The notes under the pieces are model-generated. The model saw only the letters and a list, made by a program, of their open reading frames with translations. It searched no databases and was not told the origin of the DNA. This document shows, piece by piece, positions 1 through 9,000 of a DNA stretch of 64,000 bases (position 1 is the stretch's first letter; each line of letters begins with the position of its first letter). This stretch comes from Flavobacterium sp. UBA6135 (GTDB taxonomy: Bacteria; Bacteroidota; Bacteroidia; Flavobacteriales; Flavobacteriaceae), in NCBI RefSeq assembly GCF_002428305.1, contig NZ_DIVJ01000014.1:1-64000 (forward strand), given 5' to 3'. Made by a program: the position numbers and the translations under genes.

Positions 1-555
1 ATAAACTGTGGTGATAAGCTGCCTACTGCGTAGGAGGTTGCTATCTCGTCTGCGACGTCGCTCGCAATGACAAACGAAGTTGATAAACTAAGGTGATAAA
101 CTTTGGTGATAAGCTGCCTACTGCGTAGGAGGTTGCTATCTCGTCTTCGACGTTGTTCGCAATGACAAAAAGGAGGGTGGGTGTTTTATGGTCGATGAAT
201 GGGTTGTTTTTTGCGATTAAATGCATGAAATTGTAGGAAGACGACGTTTTTGGTGTTTTTTGTTGCTTAAAATTGATTGTTTTAGGGGTTGATTTTGAGG
301 ATTTTAGTTATTTTATGCAGAAAACCGCCATAAAAATTTGTGTTGTTTGTCGATTATTTTTTATTTATTCTTACAATTACTCTTGTTTTAATAAGAAAAT
401 AAATGCTAAAATTAAGATTTACTGCAAAATCCTTAAAATCAGTGTTTTGTGAAAATGCGTGTGTTTTTATTTGTTAAATTTTTGTTTATAGCTTTGTCAT
501 GCACCAAAGAGGTGTTGGACCCCAAGTCTATTTTATCAACTTAATTTTTGAAATT
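1..555. other. Gene-free left edge with a duplicated 65-bp repeat
   Basis: I see no credible gene here. Positions 10-74 and 105-169 are two copies of one 65-bp sequence that differ at three positions, and each contains the perfect small palindrome CCTACTGCGTAGG. Short GATAAACT direct repeats lie between them. The rest, to about 555, is AT-rich with no recognisable site. The minus-strand reading frame across 41-226 is just the translated repeat. Confidence 0.7.
10..169. repeat. Two direct copies of a 65-bp palindromic intergenic repeat
   Basis: Copy one is at 10-74 and copy two at 105-169, with three mismatches. Each begins GGTGATAAGCT, carries the palindrome CCTAC-TGC-GTAGG and ends CGCAATGACAAA. 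It resembles the dispersed intergenic repeats common in flavobacterial genomes; no transposase is linked to it. Confidence 0.8.
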
Positions 556-1473
556 ATGAACAGAAGACAAGAGAGCAAACGCTCGATGTTTATTGTAGTT
601 GAAGAGTTTGTACAGAACTCTGATGCTAGTGTTTTGGCTTTGATGCCGAATTTTAATTCGGCGTATCAGGAATTTGTAACTGCTTTAAATGATTTAAGAG
701 CAGCGAGTGAGGATCAACTTTATAACCGTACGGGAGCCCGTGTTGAAAAGGAGTTATATCAGACGGCTATGGTTGATTTGAGTATGAATATTGCGAGTAG
801 AATCCGGGCATATGCTTATGATAGTGGTAACTGGTTTTTGTTTCGCAAGGTGAACAAGTCGCGTTCGAGTATTGCTAAAATGAAGGATTCGCTTAGCATG
901 GATTATTGTCAAATGGTTCATGATGAGGGGACGGCGTTGTTGGCTTCTTTGGGGGCTTATGGTGTTGTTGCTCAGGATTTGACTGATTTGCAGGCTGCTA
1001 TTACGGTGTATATGGAATGGTTGCCGAAACCACGGACGGCTATTGTTGACCGTAGGGTTCAGACGGAATTGGTTTCGCAGTATTTGGGTGTTTGTAGTGC
1101 TAAGGCAGCGGCTATGGATGTTCATGTTAAGATGCTGGAATGGAGTCATCCGGAGTTTTATGAGCGTTATACGTTTAGTCGTAAGTTGGTTACACCGGGT
1201 TATCGCAAGTTGTCTTTACGAGGTTCGATTACGAACGAGATGGGCGAGGCTTTGGCCGGAGCTGTGGTTCGTATTGGTAGTTTGGGCGTTAGTAAGCGTT
1301 CGACGGGCAATGGTAATTTTGAGTTTAAGTCGTTACCGGCAGGGGTTTATAATGTGAGTTTTGAACTTCAGGGTTATGAGACGCATACTCAGCCTGTTGC
1401 TATTGTGGCGAATGAGCGTACGGATGTTAATGTGCAGTTAAATGAGGGGGTTTCTATGAGGATTGCTTCGTAA
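556..1473 (+). CDS. Hypothetical protein with C-terminal carboxypeptidase-regulatory-like domain
   Basis: I do not recognise the first two thirds of this 305-residue protein. Residues 1 to about 215 look alpha-helical and charged, with no signal peptide or membrane segment. Residues about 218-300 look like a carboxypeptidase regulatory (CarboxypepD_reg) beta-sandwich: they open with LSLRGSITNEMGEALAGAVV, continue with a TGNGNFEFKSLPAGVYNVSF core and end in GYETHTQPV. That fold is usually found on secreted or outer-membrane proteins in this phylum, so the missing export signal is odd. I chose the ATG at 556 (MNRRQESKR); an upstream in-frame ATG at 499 would add 19 residues of poor composition. 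The gene stands alone between repeats, and its codons end in G more often than those of nearby genes. Function unknown. Confidence 0.75.
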   Translation: MNRRQESKRSMFIVVEEFVQNSDASVLALMPNFNSAYQEFVTALNDLRAASEDQLYNRTGARVEKELYQTAMVDLSMNIASRIRAYAYDSGNWFLFRKVNKSRSSIAKMKDSLSMDYCQMVHDEGTALLASLGAYGVVAQDLTDLQAAITVYMEWLPKPRTAIVDRRVQTELVSQYLGVCSAKAAAMDVHVKMLEWSHPEFYERYTFSRKLVTPGYRKLSLRGSITNEMGEALAGAVVRIGSLGVSKRSTGNGNFEFKSLPAGVYNVSFELQGYETHTQPVAIVANERTDVNVQLNEGVSMRIAS

Positions 1474-1529
1474 TGTTAAATAAATTTGAGATTTTAAAGC
1501 TCTTGACTTTGGTTGGGGGCTTTTTTTTT

Positions 1530-1600
1530 GCCACGAATGCACGAATTAGAGCTTCGCTCTTTTTTTTTTTGCCACGAATTACACGAATTACACGAATTAT
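1530..1600. repeat. GCCACGAATT-type dispersed repeat tract
   Basis: GCCACGAAT starts at 1530 and again at 1571, followed by iterations of TACACGAAT. A small hairpin AGAGC-TTC-GCTCT lies at 1548-1560 between T-tracts. The same word, as an inverted pair, occurs in the aromatic cluster at 18835-18884, so this is a dispersed family. Confidence 0.7.
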
Positions 1601-1677
1601 TTTTGCTACGGAGATGGGAAGGTGCTAAGGTTGTGGGGGAGAGCTTTGCCAGCTATTCGAAGTGTGCTCTCTGCTCT

Positions 1678-1805
1678 GCGAACGTCTCTGACTTCGCAGC
1701 GATAAATTATTTCAAATTTATAGTATATTTGATAAAAAGAAAGTGTCTTTAAGTTCGTATTTTTAAGAACTATAAAGTTCTTACTGCGAAGTCAGAGACG
1801 TTCGC
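1678..1805. repeat. Perfect 22-bp inverted repeat enclosing about 84 bp
   Basis: The arm GCGAACGTCTCTGACTTCGCAG at 1678-1699 is repeated exactly as its reverse complement at 1784-1805. The AT-rich interior holds no reading frame that spans it. The layout suits a small palindromic mobile element or a decayed one. Confidence 0.8.
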
Positions 1806-1901
1806 TGTGCCTTTCACATAGAAAGACTTAGGTGAGCTGTTGTTAAAAAAGTTTTATATATTTGGTGGTATTAATTAGTTGTAAAACATTTGACTAAACC
1901 A

Positions 1902-2426
1902 ATGTCAACAGATAAAATGAATAACTTTTCGCATATTAGATTTGGTTTTCGAGGAGAAGGGATTTTCTATAAATTGAATGGAAAAGAGTATGAATTATGG
2001 TCGACCTATGTTAATGGAGTAAGAATTTATTTTGACGACTTGACAAAAACGGATTTGGACGAAAACCAAAAGACAAAAATGTTTTCGGAAATTATAAAGT
2101 TCGTAAATATAAATGATAATCAAAAACCTATTATCTGTTATAATTCGGATTATCAAGACGCTGAATTATGGAAAAGACTCTCGACTGATTTCAGTTCAGA
2201 AATTAAAGATGTAGAGGTTAGCAATGTAGAAAAAGAAAATAGTGCTCTCTATAAAAATATGGCAGAAGATTTAAAATCGGGATTGACGGAAATCAATATA
2301 AGAGGACTAAAAATAAAAACGATTAAGGATTTAGACAAACATTGGAATAAAATAAAATTCACTAAAGATGGCGAATCAAATGAAAAAGTCACCTTTTGGG
2401 ACAAATTAAAAGCAAAAATGAATTAA
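1902..2426 (+). CDS. Hypothetical protein, possible partner of the Mrr-like nuclease
   Basis: I do not recognise this 174-residue protein. It is soluble and lysine- and glutamate-rich, with no signal peptide or membrane segment. Residues 1-75 look alpha/beta (FGFRGEGIFYKLNGKEYEL), and the C-terminal half looks helical and ends in a basic tail. The ATG at 1902 is preferred over an in-frame TTG at 1890; another ATG at 1917 is also possible. It lies 118 bp upstream of the Mrr-like nuclease gene on the same strand, and both are AT-rich beside repeat-laden DNA, which is typical of accessory islands. A joint role in defence is only a guess from proximity. Confidence 0.6.
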   Translation: MSTDKMNNFSHIRFGFRGEGIFYKLNGKEYELWSTYVNGVRIYFDDLTKTDLDENQKTKMFSEIIKFVNINDNQKPIICYNSDYQDAELWKRLSTDFSSEIKDVEVSNVEKENSALYKNMAEDLKSGLTEINIRGLKIKTIKDLDKHWNKIKFTKDGESNEKVTFWDKLKAKMN

Positions 2427-2544
2427 AAAAAGTATTAACATAGGTTTATCAACATTGTGGGTTTGAAGCTTGTTCTAAAGTTGGTTTTTATTAAAATTTT
2501 AAGTTATAACACACCAAGAAAATTAGCTATTAACACTTTATCAT

Positions 2545-3318
2545 ATGAAAGAAACATTTCGTTTGTACTCTGTAAATCCTAAGTTAAATAATTTAAAGGA
2601 TGCAAAAGCAGAAGACATTGTTCATATTTATAATGGTACAGAAATAAAGTTTACATCGGGACCATATAATGGTCTTTTAGCAACAATTGTTAATTTAGAT
2701 AAAGTTTCTAATACTAACGATCCATCAAAAAAATATATGATAGAAGTTATTATATATGATAAAATTAATTTTACTACCTCTATTCCGCTTTATAAATACT
2801 CAATAGAATTTCAACAATTTGCCTCACAAATCTATTCACCTCAAATTCTCATACCTGATTATAATCTTTTTAAGGAAGAATTTCGAAGTATTCGAGAAGT
2901 AAATGATAAAATTATATATGAAATCACTAAAAACCCCAAATACTTAGATTTTTTACACCCTGAAGGTTTTGAAGATTTAGTAAGTAAAATTTATGGAAAT
3001 TTTGGTTTTGAAGTCAAACGAGTAGGGCGTTGGAATCAGGCAGACAAAGGTGTAGACATAATTGGTGTAAATAGAAATACATCTGTAGGTGATTTTAAAA
3101 TAGTTCTACAATGTAAACACACAAAAAACAAAATTCAACCGAGTATAATCCGAGAATTAAATGGTATTTTGGATACACAAAATGCTTTAAAAGGAATTGT
3201 TGTAACATCAAACTATTTTACAAAAAATACTTTAAAAGAAGCTCATAATGATTTTTATAGAATAGAATTAAAAGATCGAGATTTTTTAATTAATAGCTTA
3301 GATAATTTTTTTAAATAA
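2545..3318 (+). CDS. Mrr-like restriction endonuclease domain protein
   Basis: This 257-residue protein has an N-terminal region (1-130) I cannot assign and a C-terminal Mrr_cat-type PD-(D/E)XK nuclease domain (about 135-257). The domain shows the helix with Glu143 (GFEDLV), then Asp171 in DKGVDI, then the Gln189-Cys-Lys191 (QxK) strand, followed by a GIVVTSNYFT strand as in Mrr and related nucleases. Mrr-type enzymes cleave modified or foreign DNA in type IV restriction, and the fold also occurs in DNA-repair nucleases. No methyltransferase or specificity subunit is visible beside it, which fits a type IV or solitary nuclease. The N-terminal part may recognise DNA. The only candidate partner is the unknown gene upstream. 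Confidence 0.75.
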   Translation: MKETFRLYSVNPKLNNLKDAKAEDIVHIYNGTEIKFTSGPYNGLLATIVNLDKVSNTNDPSKKYMIEVIIYDKINFTTSIPLYKYSIEFQQFASQIYSPQILIPDYNLFKEEFRSIREVNDKIIYEITKNPKYLDFLHPEGFEDLVSKIYGNFGFEVKRVGRWNQADKGVDIIGVNRNTSVGDFKIVLQCKHTKNKIQPSIIRELNGILDTQNALKGIVVTSNYFTKNTLKEAHNDFYRIELKDRDFLINSLDNFFK

Positions 3319-3650
3319 TAAAGAATATTTAATTGAAATTTCACGGCTGCCGCACAATTCCCTTCATGTGGCTTTACAATAAATAAAACCCGCTACTGCA
3401 AAACAAACCCACCCCCCTCAAACCTCAAAGAGCCGTAGGCTCGAATCTAGTGTAGGGCCGGATTTCAATCCGGTCATTCATAATCCCGTTTTGCATCAAT
3501 CAAACCCAAAATCGAACAAATAGAATCAAATAATTAAAAACAAATAAAATAAAATAATCTAAAAATCTAACAATCCAAATAATCTAAAGAATTAAATAAT
3601 CAAATAATCTAAAAATCTGAAAATCTAAACCAGATAAGTAAATATAAAAT
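3319..3650. other. Gap with two perfect hairpins and an A-rich satellite
   Basis: There is no gene here. GAGCC-GTA-GGCTC lies at 3430-3442 and CCGGATT-TC-AATCCGG at 3458-3473; both resemble dispersed flavobacterial intergenic palindromes. From about 3530 to 3630 the DNA is a degenerate satellite of AATAATCTAAAAATCTA words. It leads directly into the 21-bp array. Confidence 0.6.
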
Positions 3651-4175
3651 ACCATTTGCGAGAGTGTAAACCCCCTTTGCGAAGCTGTAAATGCCGTTTG
3701 CTAGAGTGTAAATACCGTTTGTGAAGCTGTAAATGCCGTTTGCGAGAGTGTAAATGTCAATTGCGAGAGTGTAATTACCGCTTTTGACCGTGTAGATACC
3801 GATTTTGATGATGTAACATCCGCTTTTGATGATGTAACTCCCGATTTTGAAGCTGTAACATCCACTTTTGATAATGTAACACCCGTTTGCGATGGTGTAA
3901 TTGCCTCTTTTGATAATGTAACACCCGTTTTTGATGATGTAACACCCGTTTGCGACGGTGTAATTGCCGTTTGCGAGCGTGTAAATGGCGTTTGTCAAGG
4001 TGTTATTGCCATTTGCTAGAGTGTAATTGCCATTTGCTAAGGTGTAATTGCCGTTTGCTAGAGTGTAAATGCCGTTTGCTAAAGTGTAATTGCCATTTGC
4101 GAAGGTGTAATTGCCGTTTGCTAGAGTGTAAATGTCAATTGCGAACGTGTAAACCACTTTTTTCCTGTTCTTCAC
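3609..4175 (-). CDS. Uncertain ORF encoding 24 heptapeptide repeats
   Basis: Read on the minus strand, the 21-bp array gives an open frame of 188 codons starting at a GTG (4175). Residues 8-175 are 24 tandem heptads of the form [I/N/C]-Y-[T/I]-[L/I/F]-[A/K]-[N/S]-G. Most outer units are IYTLANG or NYTLANG and the central block is CYIIKSG. There is no signal peptide, and the heptad does not have coiled-coil spacing. Tyrosine and glycine at fixed positions recall short-repeat solenoids, but I know no family with this repeat. The complementary strand also stays open for much of the array, as expected for any 21-bp repeat lacking stops, so coding status is doubtful. No clear promoter or neighbour supports expression. 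Confidence 0.3.
   Translation of the reverse strand: MKNRKKVVYTFAIDIYTLANGNYTFANGNYTLANGIYTLANGNYTLANGNYTLANGNNTLTNAIYTLANGNYTVANGCYIIKNGCYIIKRGNYTIANGCYIIKSGCYSFKIGSYIIKSGCYIIKIGIYTVKSGNYTLAIDIYTLANGIYSFTNGIYTLANGIYSFAKGVYTLANGILYLLIWFRFSDF
3651..4154. repeat. Array of 24 degenerate 21-bp tandem repeats
   Basis: A 21-bp unit of the type TGTAAATGCCGTTTGCTAGAG (plus strand, given here with its last base as the 21st position varying) repeats 24 times without a frame break. Outer units belong to one subtype and a central block (minus-strand units 11-18) to another rich in GATGATGTAACACCCG words, which suggests expansion by slippage and block duplication. There are no spacers, so it is not a CRISPR array. 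Confidence 0.9.
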
Positions 4176-4564
4176 GCTGTTTTATAAAGCGAATCTGACT
4201 GGTTTTGACCGGATTTGATAGCTTTTGATTGGTTTTGACGCCTTTTGAGATCAATTGACACCTTTTTTGAAAAAAACTAGGGGTTTTGTTCGGGTGTCGT
4301 TCGGGACTTGTTCGGAAGAGCTTCGCAAAAAGGGGGTGTTTTCCGAACAACTTCCGAAGGAATGTCGACCAAATGTGGAATAACATGTGATAAATGTATT
4401 ATTTAACTTGCGGATTGGGGCGGATTTTTTTAACATCTGATTCGCAGATTATGTTTTTTTTTCAGGCACTGTACGGACAAGTCGCGACTTGACCCTACAA
4501 TCCAATCAAATCCTTTGGCATAAAACGAAAACTTCGTTATATTTGATCCTACTAAAAAACAACC

Positions 4565-4978
4565 ATGGGAAAAGTAGTCGAAATAAAAACACAACAAACC
4601 ACTGCCAGCGTTGCCGATTACATCAACACCGTAACAAACGAACAACAACGTAAAGACAGTACGGTCATTCTTGACCTGATGAAAAAGTACAGTGGGGAAG
4701 AGCCTAAAATGTGGGGGGCTTCACTCATCGGTTTTGGCATCAAGCGATACCAAAGCCCCAAAACGGGTAGGGAAGTGGATTGGTTTCTGATTGGGTTTTC
4801 ACCCCGCAAAGCCAACCTTTCGTTGCACCTTGTTTTTGACCTCCACAAACAAGCCGACTTATTGGCGAAGCTAGGCAAGTTCAAAACCGGTGCCGGTTGT
4901 CTTTACATCAATAAATTAGCGGATATTGATGTTAGTGTATTGGAGAAATTGATTGAGGAGGCGGTGAGGGGGAAATAA
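4565..4978 (+). CDS. DUF1801 domain-containing protein
   Basis: This 137-residue soluble protein matches the DUF1801 (YdhG-like) family along its length. It has the N-terminal VADYINTVTNEQQRKDS helix, the central WGASLIGFG segment followed by the conserved aromatic DWFLIGFSPRK strand, and a C-terminal GAGCLYINKLADIDVSVL segment leading into the last helix. The fold is related to iron-binding frataxin-like proteins, but the cellular role is not established. The ATG at 4565 gives the usual family length. The next gene begins 73 bp downstream on the same strand and could be cotranscribed. Confidence 0.85.
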   Translation: MGKVVEIKTQQTTASVADYINTVTNEQQRKDSTVILDLMKKYSGEEPKMWGASLIGFGIKRYQSPKTGREVDWFLIGFSPRKANLSLHLVFDLHKQADLLAKLGKFKTGAGCLYINKLADIDVSVLEKLIEEAVRGK

Positions 4979-5051
4979 GGGAAACTAAACTTTGTCTTAC
5001 TTTTGATGAGATAAACAAAATCAGAAAAATAACCAATTAAAAAGAAACATC

Positions 5052-5594
5052 ATGAAGTATTTAAAATATGCCTTAGTACTTATCGGAATCCTGATTATCG
5101 GATTTTTAGCTTTGGGATTGATCAAACCAAAAGCCACTTATGCATGTGAACTAGTAGTGGATAAACCGATGACTGAAACGTGGGACGTACTGCAAGACCC
5201 TGAAAAATTACCGGAATGGTTGCCCGGCTTTCAACGAATTGAACATAATAGCGGTACTCCGGGAACTATAGGAGCGGTGTCAACGGTTTATTTTGACAAT
5301 AACGGAGAAACTATAGCCATTAAAGAAACAATAACGGACATCCAACCCAATGAAATGATGTCTATGAAATATGAATCTGATTTTATGGATATGGATTATG
5401 AAATACGAACTACTTCCGTTGATGGAAAAACAAAAATTCATTCCATCACAACAGCAGCAGGAAATGGCATACTTTCAAAATCTATACTGGCGTTAATGGG
5501 AAGTTCACTAAAGAATCAGGAAGAAACGAATCTTTTAAATCTTAAAAAAGCAATTGAACAAAATACCAAGAGCTATGTTCAAAATGAACCTTAG
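5052..5594 (+). CDS. SRPBCC-family protein with N-terminal membrane anchor
   Basis: This 180-residue protein starts with one hydrophobic segment (residues about 5-25, YALVLIGILIIGFLALGLI) that acts as an anchor or uncleaved signal. A START/Bet v 1-like SRPBCC domain follows (about 30-165). Typical features are the N-terminal VDKPMTETWDVLQDPEKLPEW strand and helix and the later TVYFDNNGETIAIKETIT strands. Such domains bind hydrophobic ligands in a deep cavity; the ligand is unknown. It follows the DUF1801 gene and precedes a repeat-rich gap, with no informative operon context. Confidence 0.8.
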   Translation: MKYLKYALVLIGILIIGFLALGLIKPKATYACELVVDKPMTETWDVLQDPEKLPEWLPGFQRIEHNSGTPGTIGAVSTVYFDNNGETIAIKETITDIQPNEMMSMKYESDFMDMDYEIRTTSVDGKTKIHSITTAAGNGILSKSILALMGSSLKNQEETNLLNLKKAIEQNTKSYVQNEP

Positions 5595-6082
5595 CATAAC
5601 CCCCGCTGACGAATCCATTTGTGTGGCTTAACAAAGAATAAGTCTTCTGAATTATCAGCGTATCCGATAGTTGAACTGAGGAAGTAAATTTATAGTTTCA
5701 GTTCCTACTTTTAAATATAATTTTGCCACTAATTTACTTTGTCTGTTCGCTACGCTCGGGCCACTAATTTTTTTTATTAACCCATTGGGTGTAATTAAAT
5801 TTTGGAAAATAATTTTGCCACTAATTTACTTTGTCTGTTCGCTACGCTCGGGCCACTAATTTTTTATAGTAATTATTAGATTTAATTCGAATTTTCATCG
5901 AAGATGAACAAATTATTGCGTTTTAATAATTTATAATTCGAGAATTAGTGGTAAAAAAACAAAATAATCTTGAATTAAATAATTCTAACTAACGGGTTAT
6001 AATTAATAAAAAAATACAGTTGCATTACATAAATACAGTATTTTAGCATCCGTTAATTCATTCACATGATTTTTATACAAAT
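5595..6082. other. Gap containing a MITE-like repeat element
   Basis: No gene is visible. The main content is the 5719-5960 element listed separately. The last 100 bp before the secreted-protein gene at 6083 are AT-rich and probably carry its promoter, but I cannot pick a -7 box with confidence. Confidence 0.6.
5719..5960. repeat. MITE-like element with internal direct repeat and inverted ends
   Basis: A 55-bp sequence beginning AATTTTGCCACTAATTTAC is present at 5719-5773 and again at 5811-5865. Each copy includes CTGTTCGCTACGCTCGGGCC. The right end (about 5938-5958) carries GAATTAGTGGTAAAA, the near reverse complement of the left end TTTTGCCACTAATT. There is no coding capacity, so it may be a non-autonomous mobile element or a compound dispersed repeat. 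Confidence 0.6.
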
Positions 6083-9000
6083 ATGAAGAAAATTACTATT
6101 TTGTTTTTGTTTTTCTCAGCTGTTTTCTATTCTCAAATTAACCTTCCTTATCTAACTGAATTTAACCATCCGGATTCTGATGAGGGTTGGACACACTATG
6201 CCATTACCGGAATTGATGATTGGCAACGAGGCGTTCCTTCGTTTGTTACAGATGTTACTGCCAGAGCATGGGAAACCAAGTTAAACACAAATCCCAATGC
6301 AAGTTCAAATCGTGTTTTGGAGTCGCCTTCGTTTGATTTTAGTGCCTTAGGTTCGTCATCTGTTTTGTCTTTCACCCACAAAAGATATATCAATAACGGT
6401 GGTTTTTATTTAGACTATTCAACAGATAATGGTTTGTCTTGGCAGTTGTTGAATCCGAATACTACCTTAAAGAAAAATTGGCAGTCTAATGGGGGATTTA
6501 GTTTTGTTACTCTTGCATACCAAGAGTCGTCCATAAACATCTCTTTTCTAGAAGGTTTTTCGAATGTTAAGTTTCGGTTTCGAATGTTAACATTGGGAGT
6601 TACTACCGGTTTTGGGTGGGTGATAGACAGTTTTAAAATTCAGCCCGAGTATTACAACATTCAGGCCGTAAATGGTTTTCCTGTTGAAATTTCCCCATTA
6701 TGTCCAACCATTGAAGTGAAGACCAGTTTCCAATTTTCGAATCAATATTCGGAAGGTTTTGTAATTCTTACACACTATTATTGGTCAACTGACACAACAC
6801 TTGATGCGAATGATCAATTATTGGATTTCAGTAATTTTACTACTTCCGGCAGCATTGCTAATTTAAATAAAATAATAACTATTCCGGAGGGTACATTGCC
6901 CGGTCAGTATTATGTGCTCCATCAGCACGATGTTTTAAATGTTTTGGCGGAAAACAACGAAGACGATAATATAGGCTATACTTCGGTTATTGTCAGGCCA
7001 ATTTTTAATTTGCCGTATACTACTGATTTTGAGACTGCCGATGACAATTGGCGAATAGTTTTAGGAGCCAATCCGAGCACACCCACTTTGTGGAGCAGAG
7101 GTTTGGGCACACGACATCATATTGAAAAATCACATTCCGGAGTGAATGCATGGCACACAAGTAATACGTTGTCTGAACACCCTGACACTACTTTTCAATG
7201 TGTGGAAACACCTTATTTTAATTTGGGCTCTTCCAGTGACCCTCTTTTGTTGAGTTTTTGGTACAAATGCCACTACCCGTGGTATGTTGGTGCCGGTGGA
7301 AATACGTACCATATTCAATATTCCGTCGATTGTTCCAACACATGGAATTTTCTTTATGAACTACCCGAAAATTTGTCTGACGAATGGGAGTTAATAAAAA
7401 TTCCACTTGATGAAAGTATCAATTCCAATGCGAACATACGATTTCGAATCACCTATCAAGGCAGCTATTTAAAACCTGAGGGAATTATTTTTGATGATTT
7501 TTATGTGGGCCCGGATAAAGCCGATTTAACGATTGAAGGCATTTACAGCAACAATCGTTTTTTAACGGTAAGTAGTGCCACCGATGTATTGCATTATAAC
7601 GTAAATCCGGAAGTGGTAACAAACAGTAACTTTGTTACAAGGTTTTATTGGTCTAATGATGCTGTTTTGGATGCTTCAGATGTATTGTTAGGCGAACAGA
7701 CTTTATATGCTTTAACCTATTCTCAATTTGATGAAGCGTTGCAAACCATGGTGCATAAACTTGAAAAAAAGCAAGCATTTAGTTTTATTAAGCCAACGCA
7801 AACGATAGGCACGTATTATATTATTTATCAGCTGGATGCCACTAATCAAATTAGTGAATCTATTGAGACGAATAATAGCGGGGTAATTCCCGTTCAGGTG
7901 ATGCCGGCTTTATCTGTACCTTATTTTAATGACTTTGAAACCAATGCTATGTTTTGGGATCATGATGCCACTTTGGGTGTTGATGAGTGGGAGCTAGCCT
8001 CTCCACAAGGACAAGTATTTAACGAAGCTTTTTCGGGAGAAAATGCATGGATTACAAAAGCAACCGGTCAAATAACACCAATGAGTCGCATGCATTTGTA
8101 TACCCCTGTTTTTGATCTTACGACAACCGTAGATCCGGTGTTAGCGTTTGATATGTTGCTTGATAACATAAACGGTGGTTTTCTTCTTATTTCTGAAAAT
8201 ATGAGCTATTCTGTAGATAATGGTGCCACATGGCACCTGTTGCAACCACAAAATGCAATTTTGACTATGGATTATACCAAATGGTATACAATAATGCATT
8301 ATAACAATGACAACGGGCTAGATGTCTACAGCCAGGAAAGTACTACCGGTAAATTATTTGCAAAAAGTGAACCTAATTTTACCAATCAAATTCAATATGA
8401 TACCAGAGATAGTGACAGAAATACACGATACATGGTCAATATATCTCATTTGAAAGAAGAATCAAGTATTCGTTTCCGATTTAATTTGGCATCAGACCAT
8501 TTTAATATGAATCAGGTTAATACCTATGGAGATCTTGAAGGAGCACTTATTGATAACTTTGAAATCAAAGAAGCTGCAGTTGATTTGCATATCACATCAA
8601 ACAAAATATTGTATTGGAGCAGTCAGGCAGATTTATTGAAGTTTTCCATGTCGGTCAAGAATAGTGGTACTGCATATAGTAATGCAACTGATGTTACGTT
8701 TTATTTGTCTACTGACACCACTTTAGATGCATCTGATTTTAATTTAGGAACAACAGCACTTCCCAGAGTGCGTCCGGATTACAGAAACTATCAAAATCTG
8801 GAGTTTTCAGTACCTACTGATTTTTCTACCTATCAGTATCTTATTTATGTTATTGACAGTCAAAACCTAACCAGCGACAGTAACCTTGGAAATAATATAG
8901 GATTTTGGGAATTAGGCCTTTCAGGGATAACCACTTACCCGTATTTTGAGGATTTTGAAGAAGACGTTATACATGGGTGGCATGGTTATGCTTATACAAA

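Larger units (their letters stand above)
1474..1901. other. Repeat-filled gap
   Basis: This gap holds a direct-repeat tract (1530-1600) and a pair of 22-bp inverted repeats (1678-1699 and 1784-1805), both listed separately. A 79-codon open frame at 1513-1752 is only the repeat read through. I see no gene. Confidence 0.6.

Noticed and set aside
754..1149. 131-codon minus-strand frame inside the carboxypeptidase-like gene
   Set aside because: It is antisense to a frame with a recognisable domain and has no motif of its own.
1513..1752. 79-codon plus-strand frame
   Set aside because: It consists of translated CACGAATT repeats and T-runs and ends inside the inverted repeat.
3651..4154. CRISPR array
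   Set aside because: Repeats are 21 bp, contiguous and degenerate with no spacers, and there are no cas genes nearby.
3950..4198. Cysteine/arginine-rich open frame on the plus strand across the 21-bp array
   Set aside because: It is the complementary reading of the same in-phase repeat; periodicity alone keeps it open, and the peptide composition (repeated CNCRLL) is implausible.
4135..4436. Two overlapping minus-strand frames left of the DUF1801 gene
   Set aside because: They lie in low-complexity TTTTGA-rich DNA, overlap each other and the array, and show no recognisable domain.
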